Shown here: piece by piece, positions 1 through 4,156 of the stretch
How positions within the stretch are numbered: the stretch's first letter is position 1
How the letters are laid out: each line of letters begins with the position of its first letter
From: a bacterium
Lineage (GTDB): Bacteria; Patescibacteriota; Minisyncoccia; Minisyncoccales; PWPS01
NCBI GenBank assembly: GCA_018400895.1
Contig: JAGYLR010000015.1
Span: forward strand, 1-13,395
Reading direction: 5' to 3'
DNA: 13,395 bases
The notes under the pieces: generated by a model
Databases searched by the model: none
What the model was told of the DNA's origin: nothing
Seen by the model: the letters and a program-made list of their open reading frames with translations, nothing else
Translations under genes and position numbers: made by a program

Positions 1-223
1 CAGTACGATGTAAAACACCTGCAAAAAAAAGCACTTTCCATGCATCAATGCTAGTTAAAAGTAATATTGGAATAGTTATTTTTCTAGATAACTTACCAAA
101 CCAATTATAGAACTTAATCATTTTACTGGAGGGCCTAACATTTTTATTAGCCTCTTCCGATATTAATTCCATTGATGAAAAAATGTCTGAAATATCGTTT
201 TCCCTTAATACTTCTTCAATCAT
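1..223 (-). CDS. 5' part of an unidentified protein gene, runs off the window
   Basis: The first 74 codons of a minus-strand gene are open from an ATG at 221-223 to the window edge, so the C-terminus is not visible. The start is supported by an SD (GAGGAGGT, 231-238) seven bases upstream and a consensus promoter further up. The visible protein begins MIEEVLREND. It has an acidic, probably helical N-terminus (about residues 1-30), then a basic stretch (KMIKFYNWFGKLSRK). A hydrophobic segment follows (about residues 49-70: ITIPILLLTSIDAWKVLFFAGVL) that may be the first membrane helix. I do not recognise a family. The leader has a second full SD upstream (268-275), an arrangement shared with the helical-repeat gene at 8954-9769. 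The reading frame is well supported; the function is unknown. Confidence 0.7.
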   Translation of the reverse strand, partial: MIEEVLRENDISDIFSSMELISEEANKNVRPSSKMIKFYNWFGKLSRKITIPILLLTSIDAWKVLFFAGVLHRT

Positions 224-230
224 ATCTACC

Positions 231-275
231 ACCTCCTCTTGCAAATTTATATTTTTTAAAAGAACAACCTCCTCT
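231..275 (-). promoter_or_regulatory. leader with two Shine-Dalgarno sequences 37 bases apart
   Basis: Minus-strand GAGGAGGT at 231-238 serves the ATG at 223. A second GAGGAGGT at 268-275 has no sensible ORF after it; the nearest in-phase candidate is a TTG followed by stop two codons later. The outer copy lies almost at the predicted mRNA 5' end. A role as an mRNA-stabilising ribosome-binding site is inference. Confidence 0.5.
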
Positions 276-285
276 TATTTCCTAT

Positions 286-314
286 ATTCTACCCAATTAT
301 TTCTAATTTGTCAA
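286..314 (-). promoter_or_regulatory. sigma70-type promoter of the gene at 1-223
   Basis: On the minus strand, TTGACA (309-314) and TAGAAT (286-291) are separated by exactly 17 bases. The predicted transcript starts near 279, only a few bases before the upstream SD (268-275). This leaves a leader of about 55 bases containing two SD sequences. Confidence 0.7.
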
Positions 315-333
315 CAAAAACATACAAAAAACA

Positions 334-358
334 TAATCGGAGGTTCAACCTCCGATTA
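334..358 (-). terminator. intrinsic terminator hairpin, its arm shared with the direct repeat
   Basis: A 10-bp perfect stem (TAATCGGAGG at 334-343, CCTCCGATTA at 349-358) with loop TTCAA is followed on the minus strand by ATGTTTTTTG. It could end transcripts from the transposase gene. Before the insertion it probably stood directly behind the terminator now at 2014-2039. The right arm lies within the 14-bp repeat 347-360. Confidence 0.7.
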
Positions 359-360
359 AT
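347..360 (+). repeat. left 14-bp direct repeat bracketing the insertion
   Basis: AACCTCCGATTAAT occurs here and again at 2000-2013 and encloses the whole repeat-rich segment. Here it forms one arm of an intact hairpin. At 2000-2013 it has no partner arm, as expected if an insertion split and duplicated this target. Confidence 0.75.
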
Positions 361-404
361 TTTCCTGGACTTAAATGTTTAGGATTCTATTCTTGGAATT
401 GGGG

Positions 405-1088
405 TCAGGCACCTTTTTTTGGTCTTCCTCTTGGCCGCAAGGTTGACTCAATACCAAATTGCCGCGCTACTTTTTCCATCCATACATCCTGTCCGTAAGG
501 ACAACTACGTCCGACAGAGCGTCTTATACGTTCTATTTCTCCTTTGCTTTCTTTGCTTTGTAGTTCGTTAAGGAGTAAAAGATAGTCATTCGGCTCCGGA
601 ATAGGCCAAGAAGAGAGCATTTTCTTTTGTTCTTCCGATCCTTGTACTCTCCGCCACACAGAAGACCATCTCCATTCCTCAGCTCTTTCTACTAAATTTG
701 CCCGTTTTGCGTTTCCTTCAACATAACGCAAAAGAGTAAATAGGTGCTCGTCTTGCTGACAAAGAAAGGATTTATATCGCCCCTGATAAAGAGAGCCGTA
801 TCCTACTGAATTTTTAACAGAGTGCCAGCGCCTTGTATGTGCATTGGTAAGCCAGCCCATGAATTCAGAAAGATTCCCGTCTTCGTAGGGATACAAAACC
901 AGGTGCCAGTGATTTGGCATTACGCAATAGGCAAGAAGGCGCATATTAAACTGTTCTACTCCTTTATCAAGCAACTCCTCAAACTGTTCATAATTTTCTT
1001 CCAACTCAAAAATACGCGCCCGCGCATTAGCTCGGTTAATTATGTGATAGGCATATCCGCCTACATCTATTCTGGGTGCTCTTGGCAT
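405..1088 (-). CDS. REP-associated-type tyrosine transposase (Y1/HUH family)
   Basis: This 227-residue protein is a single-strand HUH endonuclease-type transposase that would cut and rejoin element ends through a 5'-phosphotyrosine. The N-terminus has the family pattern GGYAYHIINRANAR (10-23). The metal-binding HUH motif is H60-W61-H62 in MPNHWHLVL. YQGRYKS lies at 101-107, and the likely catalytic tyrosine is Y122 in RYVEGNAKRANLV, followed by the typical EEWRWSS. The C-terminal tail ends TLRPRGRPKK, as in many RAYT relatives. The length is normal and no key residue is missing, so it may be active. The start ATG (1086-1088) lies 8 bases after an extended -10 box, so the message is nearly leaderless. 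The stop TGA and the last residues KKGA are read from the terminal inverted repeat itself. The stretch sampled is about half G+C, unlike its neighbours. Confidence 0.92.
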   Translation of the reverse strand: MPRAPRIDVGGYAYHIINRANARARIFELEENYEQFEELLDKGVEQFNMRLLAYCVMPNHWHLVLYPYEDGNLSEFMGWLTNAHTRRWHSVKNSVGYGSLYQGRYKSFLCQQDEHLFTLLRYVEGNAKRANLVERAEEWRWSSVWRRVQGSEEQKKMLSSWPIPEPNDYLLLLNELQSKESKGEIERIRRSVGRSCPYGQDVWMEKVARQFGIESTLRPRGRPKKGA

Positions 1089-1096
1089 ACAATGCT

Positions 1097-1105
1097 AGTA
1101 TAGCA
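1097..1105 (-). promoter_or_regulatory. extended -10 promoter in the right end of the transposase element
   Basis: Minus-strand TGCTATACT (TGn plus TATACT) lies 8 bases before the transposase ATG. No good -35 box is visible. The same nine bases occur at the same place in the second element (1849-1857). Confidence 0.55.
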
Positions 1106-1130
1106 AAAAAGAGTAAAGAAAAAAGGTGCC

Positions 1131-1188
1131 TGACCCCAAAAATCAAAAATCTGACCCCAAAAATCAAAAAATCAAAAAATCAAAAATA
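1131..1188 (+). repeat. degenerate array of TGACCCCAAAAATC and ATCAAAAA units
   Basis: TGACCCCAAAAATC occurs at 1131-1144 and 1152-1165, followed by repeated ATCAAAAA units to about 1188. The first copy is continuous with the right inverted repeat. The array looks like slippage or repeated partial copying of the element end. Related pieces appear at 1883-1897, 1925-1938 and 1990-2001. Confidence 0.7.
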
Positions 1189-1212
1189 CAAGAGAAGATA
1201 TTCTTTAGTAAA

Positions 1213-1431
1213 TTAAATATTTATCTTTAAAATTTTTTCTTTGGATTTAAAACCAGAAATAATTTTTATTTTAGAAGAAGAAATATTAAAATGATTTGCT
1301 AAAATCTTAATTACTGCTTTATTGGCTTTTCCTCTAACTGGTTCTTCTTTAACTGAAACTTTAAAATAACTACCATTTTTGCTAATTTTCTCTTTTTTTG
1401 CATTTACATTTACTTTTACAAAAATTTTCAT
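1213..1431 (-). CDS. DUF167 (YggU-type) small protein
   Basis: This 72-residue protein matches the DUF167/YggU pattern along its whole length. It has an N-terminal strand (MKIFVKVNVNAKKEKI) and a central FKVSVKEEPVRGKANKAVIKILANHF, where P-x-x-G-K-A-N is the family hallmark (31-37). The C-terminal part (SKIKIISGFKSKEKILKI) resembles the usual I-x-I-x-x-G-x-x-S-x-x-K pattern. The molecular function of the family is not established; the fold is a small alpha/beta domain. It is A/T-rich like the host genes, has no SD, and lies between the two transposon-end-bounded units with repeats on both sides. It may be a passenger of the 1.65-kb insertion or a resident gene that the elements flanked. No separate terminator is visible. 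Confidence 0.8.
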   Translation of the reverse strand: MKIFVKVNVNAKKEKISKNGSYFKVSVKEEPVRGKANKAVIKILANHFNISSSKIKIISGFKSKEKILKINI

Positions 1432-1448
1432 AATTTTTAAAACTTAAA

Positions 1449-1494
1449 GGAATTTGGAATTTGGGGAATTTGGGAATTTGGGGTCATGGAATTT
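1449..1494 (+). repeat. GGAATTT repeat array at the left end of the second element
   Basis: Five copies of GGAATTT start at 1449, 1456, 1465, 1473 and 1488, separated by short G runs and one GGGGTCAT. The last copy runs straight into the inverted-repeat end at 1495. A single related copy (GGAATT, 395-400) precedes the left end of the first element. Confidence 0.7.
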
Positions 1495-1498
1495 GGGG

Positions 1499-1840
1499 TC
1501 AGGCACCTTTTTTTGTCCATTTTATAAATTTGCCTAATCCTATTTTGTTTTCTTCAAATTTAAGCATAGATTTTAGATATTCTGAGTTCTTTGAATAAAT
1601 AACAGCATCATGTTCTTCTGAAAGCTTAATGTTTTTCTTTTGTTCTAAAGAAAGTATTATTCCAAAACAATATTCTTTCTTTTCTACATCTTCTTTGTCT
1701 ATAAACTTAAATGAATAAAGAATTTTAGTAATTTGTTCTTCTAAAACATTAATTCCCAGCTCTTCCTTTACTTCTCTGGTAACTGTATTTATTAAGTTAT
1801 TTCCATCGAAGTCTTCCCCTATTCTAGGTGCTCTTGGCAT
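1499..1840 (-). CDS. truncated NUDIX hydrolase fused to transposase end codons
   Basis: This 113-residue ORF starts MPRAPRI, identical to the transposase N-terminus, and ends KKGA with a TGA read from the inverted repeat, exactly as the transposase does. Between them is NUDIX sequence beginning at the first glycine of the NUDIX box: G8, then REVKEELGI at 22-30, fitting G-x5-E-x7-REUxEExGU. Asn14 replaces the first conserved Glu. The N-terminal strands that normally precede the box (roughly 30-40 residues) are gone, so hydrolase activity is doubtful. The C-terminal half (KKEYCFGIILSLEQ, SEEHDAVIYS) looks like the rest of a NUDIX fold. Promoter and start come from the element end. It may be a captured gene fragment, a new chimeric gene, or a pseudogene kept open by chance. 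Confidence 0.7.
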   Translation of the reverse strand: MPRAPRIGEDFDGNNLINTVTREVKEELGINVLEEQITKILYSFKFIDKEDVEKKEYCFGIILSLEQKKNIKLSEEHDAVIYSKNSEYLKSMLKFEENKIGLGKFIKWTKKGA

Positions 1841-1848
1841 ACAGTGTT

Positions 1849-1857
1849 AGTATAGCA
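1849..1857 (-). promoter_or_regulatory. extended -10 promoter copied with the element end
   Basis: Minus-strand TGCTATACT lies 8 bases upstream of the ATG of the NUDIX chimera. It is identical to 1097-1105 although nearby bases have diverged. Confidence 0.5.
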
Positions 1858-1970
1858 AAAAAGAGTAGAGAAAAAAGGTGCCTGACCCCAAAAATTCAAA
1901 AAAAGAGTAGAGAAAAAAGGTGCCTGACCCCAAAAATCCAAAAAGAGTAGAGAAACCCCAAAAATCACCA
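1857..1970 (+). repeat. three tandem copies of the element's right end, the third deleted
   Basis: Copies lie at 1857-1897, 1898-1939 and 1940-1970. The first two contain the full GGTGCCTGACCCC core. The third reads GAGTAGAGAAACCCCAAAAA, lacking 12 bases including GGTGCCTGA. Further partial TGACCCC sequence occurs at 1990-1996. Confidence 0.8.
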
Positions 1971-1999
1971 AAAATCCAAAAATAAAAATTGACCCCAAA

Positions 2000-2013
2000 A
2001 ACCTCCGATTAAT
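2000..2013 (+). repeat. right 14-bp direct repeat bracketing the insertion
   Basis: This is the second copy of AACCTCCGATTAAT (first at 347-360). Joining the two copies restores a tidy pair of tandem terminators behind the gene at 2026-2472, which suggests it is a target duplication. Confidence 0.75.
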
Positions 2014-2039
2014 AAAAACCGCTATTTAAAAAATAGCGG
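2014..2039 (-). terminator. intrinsic terminator overlapping the end of the beta-helix gene
   Basis: The stem is CCGCTATTT (2019-2027) with AAATAGCGG (2031-2039), followed on the minus strand by TTTTT. The hairpin lies inside the last codons of the gene, with the stop codon TAA spanning loop and stem. Confidence 0.85.
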
Positions 2040-2472
2040 ATATAATTTTTTTGAAAACTGTTTCTTTGTTTTCATTAAGAAACTCTATCGTTCCCAATTC
2101 ATAAACTCCAAAAAAAATCTTACTGTAATAAATATGAGCATGGCTAAGTATTCTAGAATTCCCAGAAATTTCTGAATTATAAACAAGAGCTTTCCCCGAA
2201 ACTTCAGCATTATCTGTTATTACAGAATCACCATAAATCATAGACATCCCAGAGATAATAGTTGAGTCTTTTACAATAGAAATTCCTGATATTCTAGAAA
2301 ATCCTAATACAGAAGCATTATCTAGAACCACACACCTTAAACCAACATATGCTGTTTCTGCTACATTTGCTGTTTCTGCTACAAGTCCTCCACCATTTTG
2401 GTGATGATGAAAAAGAATACCATCTATATCCAAACAATTTTCTTTATAAAGAACATCAACATATCTTTTCAT
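2026..2472 (-). CDS. beta-helix (hexapeptide-like) repeat protein of unknown role
   Basis: This 148-residue protein is built mainly of short repeats, from about residue 30 to 120, with alternating small and branched hydrophobic residues: ETANVAETAYVG, DNASVLGFSRISG, DSTIISGMSMIYG, DNAEVSGKALVYN, NSEISGNSRIL. This is the rhythm of left-handed parallel beta-helices of the YdcK or hexapeptide acyltransferase type. No acetyltransferase catalytic histidine context is evident, so an enzymatic role is not claimed. I start it at ATG 2470-2472. A GTG nine bases upstream would lie inside the SD, whereas AAGGAGG (2481-2487) has an ideal eight-base spacing to this ATG. It has its own promoter and a terminator overlapping its 3' end, so it is a self-contained unit. 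Confidence 0.8.
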   Translation of the reverse strand: MKRYVDVLYKENCLDIDGILFHHHQNGGGLVAETANVAETAYVGLRCVVLDNASVLGFSRISGISIVKDSTIISGMSMIYGDSVITDNAEVSGKALVYNSEISGNSRILSHAHIYYSKIFFGVYELGTIEFLNENKETVFKKIISAIF

Positions 2473-2493
2473 TATCAACACCTCCTTTGTTAG

Positions 2494-2522
2494 ACTATAC
2501 GACTAATTTAATTAAATATCAA
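2494..2522 (-). promoter_or_regulatory. sigma70-type promoter of the beta-helix gene
   Basis: Minus-strand TTGATA (2517-2522) and TATAGT (2494-2499) are 17 bases apart. The -35 box touches the stop codon of the upstream dehydrogenase gene. Transcription would start near 2487, placing the SD (2481-2487) at the very 5' end of the message. Confidence 0.65.
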
Positions 2523-3251
2523 TTATTTTGCTGTCCACCCTCCATCAACATACAACACTTCTCCCGTAACATATTTTGCTTCATCTGAAGCAAGATAAAT
2601 CGCAGCATTAGCAATGTCATCAACTTCTCCAACATGACCCAAAAGAGTAGAAGATGTTACAAGATTATTAAATCCTTCATCTTTTAAGACATCTTCTGTC
2701 ATTTTAGTTCTTATAAACCCAGGAGCGATTGCATTAACCCTTATTTTGTCTTGTGCTAGATCAACTGCCCCTGCTCTGGTTAATTGGACAACTCCACCCT
2801 TAGAAGCACAGTAAGCCAGTGCTCCATTAAATCCAACCTTACCCAAAATAGAACTTATATTAATAATTGACCCGTTAATTCCTTGTTTTTTCATCTCTTT
2901 TGCTGTCTCTCTCATTCCATACATTGTTCCAGATAAATTTACTCCTATGACTTTATCCCAACCTTCGTTAGTTACATCAAGTATACCTCCTAGTGCACCT
3001 ACTCCAGCATTATTAACTATTACATCTATCTTACCAAATTTTTCTACTGTTTTTTGTATTAGCTGAGAAACTTGTTCTGAATCAGAAACATCACATTTTA
3101 TATAAATTGAATTTTCTTCTGAAGTTTCTTGATTATCACTTATATCAGAAAAAACTACTTTTGCTCCTTCTTCAAGAAAGCTTTCTGCTATTTTTTTACC
3201 TATTCCGGAACCCGCTCCGGTTACTACTGCTACTTTATCTTTTAATCTCAT
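2523..3251 (-). CDS. short-chain dehydrogenase/reductase (FabG-like)
   Basis: This 242-residue classical SDR is predicted to carry out NAD(P)-dependent oxidoreduction of a hydroxyl or keto group; the substrate is not readable from sequence. The dinucleotide-binding motif TGAGSGIG is at 11-18. Asp36 after the second strand (VVFSDIS) suggests a preference for NAD(H). NNAG is at 80-83, and the catalytic set is N105, S134 (NISS), Y147 and K151 (YCASK). The C-terminal signature VTGEVLYVDGGW is intact. It could be a 3-oxoacyl-ACP reductase, but no fatty-acid genes are nearby and no acyl-carrier partner is visible, so a general SDR call is safer. The start has no SD; an extended -10 box lies about 30 bases upstream. 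Confidence 0.93.
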   Translation of the reverse strand: MRLKDKVAVVTGAGSGIGKKIAESFLEEGAKVVFSDISDNQETSEENSIYIKCDVSDSEQVSQLIQKTVEKFGKIDVIVNNAGVGALGGILDVTNEGWDKVIGVNLSGTMYGMRETAKEMKKQGINGSIINISSILGKVGFNGALAYCASKGGVVQLTRAGAVDLAQDKIRVNAIAPGFIRTKMTEDVLKDEGFNNLVTSSTLLGHVGEVDDIANAAIYLASDEAKYVTGEVLYVDGGWTAK

Positions 3252-3282
3252 ATTATTAATAAATTAAATTTTTACTATCCTT

Positions 3283-3291
3283 ATAGTAACA
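3283..3291 (-). promoter_or_regulatory. possible extended -10 promoter of the dehydrogenase gene
   Basis: Minus-strand TGTTACTAT (TGn plus TACTAT) lies about 30 bases before the ATG at 3251. It sits just after the terminator of the preceding gene. No convincing -35 box is seen. Confidence 0.4.
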
Positions 3292-3305
3292 TAAAAAACC
3301 AAAAC

Positions 3306-3328
3306 AAAATACCGCAAAAAAAGCGGTA
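3306..3328 (-). terminator. intrinsic terminator of the 73-residue membrane protein gene
   Basis: The stem is TACCGC (3310-3315) and GCGGTA (3323-3328) around a run of seven A (T on the minus strand). It is followed on the minus strand by TTTTGTTTTGG. It lies 22 bases after the stop at 3351. Confidence 0.75.
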
Positions 3329-3350
3329 CTTTGTTTCTTTATAAAATCAA

Positions 3351-3572
3351 CTAATTTAACATCTCTGCACACTCTGGCACCGACATAAGATATTCCAATG
3401 TAGTAGCACACTGCTCAGCTTGTGTCATACACTCTGTTACAGCTTCCTCAACATAAGCTTCAACCTTTTCAGCACACTCTGCTTCTGCTTTTTCAGGAAA
3501 TTGAACAAAAAGCATATATGCAAAAACAATACCTACAATGGCCAAAACTACGATAATTATATTTTTTGTCAT
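3351..3572 (-). CDS. small membrane-anchored acidic protein with four cysteines
   Basis: This 73-residue protein has one N-terminal hydrophobic segment (about 5-23, IIIVVLAIVGIVFAYMLFV) preceded by a single lysine, so it is an anchor or uncleaved signal with the rest outside the membrane. The remaining 50 residues are acidic and probably helical, with Cys33, Cys48, Cys55 and Cys68. An even number of extracytoplasmic cysteines would suit two disulfides or a metal site; this is inference. No CxxC is present. The gene stands alone with its own terminator. The ATG is preceded only by an A/T-rich leader without an SD. I do not recognise a family. Confidence 0.7.
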   Translation of the reverse strand: MTKNIIIVVLAIVGIVFAYMLFVQFPEKAEAECAEKVEAYVEEAVTECMTQAEQCATTLEYLMSVPECAEMLN

Positions 3573-3682
3573 AATAATATACTTACAATTATCAGTTTCG
3601 ACCTTTAATAATAACTTAATATCATTATATTGCTTTAATCTATTAATTACAAATCACTGTTAGTGTATAAAGATATCTCTTT

Positions 3683-3787
3683 TTAAAAAAACATCTTTGT
3701 TCTGTAAAAAACAAAACCAAGGACAATGATAATTATTACTATAATTGCAAACTTATTTATCTTTTCTCTGTTAACTCCTCTTTTCAT
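3683..3787 (-). CDS. 34-residue single-pass membrane peptide
   Basis: A short ORF runs from ATG (3785-3787) to TAA (3683-3685). The peptide MKRGVNREKINKF is followed by one strongly hydrophobic helix (AIIVIIIIVLGFVFY) and a basic RTKMFF tail. It begins 11 bases after the stop of the 63-residue membrane protein gene, with AAGAG as a weak SD in the gap, so the two are probably cotranscribed. A basic N-terminus, one membrane helix and a basic end are typical of real small membrane proteins. However, chance A/T-rich ORFs can look similar, so conservation is needed to confirm it. Confidence 0.5.
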   Translation of the reverse strand: MKRGVNREKINKFAIIVIIIIVLGFVFYRTKMFF

Positions 3788-3798
3788 TTTTCTCTTGG

Positions 3799-3990
3799 TT
3801 AAAATATAAGAAATCCTATCCATAAAACTAGGGCCAAATACCAAACTGTCCAAACCTTAGTCATTGGAAGATATTTTGCAACATGATACATATTTTTTTC
3901 ATACCAATCTCTAAAAAACCATGCCACTACATTTGCTAGCAGTGCATCTATTAATAAAACATAAAATAGTATTACTTTAAAAGTTTCCAT
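3799..3990 (-). CDS. 63-residue membrane protein with two helices
   Basis: The protein has a hydrophobic segment at about 5-25 (KVILFYVLLIDALLANVVAWF). A polar aromatic loop follows (FRDWYEKNMYHVAKYLPMTK), then a second segment at about 46-63 (VWTVWYLALVLWIGFLIF). Four tryptophans and a short C-terminus suggest a small integral membrane protein with both ends on the same side. I do not recognise a family. The ATG follows an A/T-rich leader without an SD. The 34-residue membrane peptide gene follows 11 bases downstream. Confidence 0.7.
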   Translation of the reverse strand: METFKVILFYVLLIDALLANVVAWFFRDWYEKNMYHVAKYLPMTKVWTVWYLALVLWIGFLIF

Positions 3991-4123
3991 ATTTAAAAAA
4001 TATTGTTAGTAGTTGATAATTCCCTCTATATATAAATTTGTGTTAATAAAAATTTATACCAAAAGTATAACAAACCGTTAAACAAAATCAATAAATTGAC
4101 ATTAAAATTTTTACTACTATCCA

Positions 4124-4150
4124 TTAAAAACGGCGTATAATTACGCCGTT
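4124..4150 (-). terminator. intrinsic terminator of the DEAD-box helicase gene
   Basis: A perfect 9-bp stem, AACGGCGTA (4129-4137) with TACGCCGTT (4142-4150) and loop TAAT, is followed on the minus strand by a T run. It lies six bases after the stop at 4157. Confidence 0.9.
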
Positions 4151-4156
4151 ATTTTA

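Larger units (their letters stand above)
401..1137 (-). mobile_element. RAYT-type IS200-like element, autonomous copy
   Basis: A single transposase gene is bounded by a perfect 19-bp inverted repeat: GGGGTCAGGCACCTTTTTT at 401-419 and its complement at 1119-1137. The left end contains the transposase stop codon. The right end (1067-1137) contains its promoter, start codon and first codons, and is repeated with four mismatches in 71 bp at 1819-1889. The interior is much richer in G+C than its surroundings (30 of 60 bases in 421-480, against 17 of 60 in 1561-1620), which suggests recent arrival from another genome. Known REP elements carry hairpins with short guide tetranucleotides; I could not identify these here. 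Confidence 0.8.
1495..1889 (-). mobile_element. chimeric RAYT-end-bounded unit carrying a NUDIX fragment
   Basis: The left end GGGGTCAGGCACCTTTTTTT (1495-1514) is identical to 401-420. The right 71 bp (1819-1889) matches 1067-1137 at 67 positions. Between these ends there is no transposase sequence, only an A/T-rich NUDIX hydrolase segment in the same orientation and frame. Both terminal signals are retained, so the transposase encoded at 405-1088 could in principle act on this unit in trans. Homology to the first element stops just after the codon for Ile7, which marks the capture junction. Confidence 0.75.

Noticed and set aside
1131..1188. The evenly spaced short repeats as a CRISPR array.
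   Set aside because: Units are short, degenerate and abutting, without spacers, and continuous with transposon ends.
3656..3684. Small inverted repeats CACTGTTAGTG and AAAGATATCTCTTT as a terminator for the small membrane protein pair.
   Set aside because: Stems are short or imperfect and lack a T run on the minus strand.
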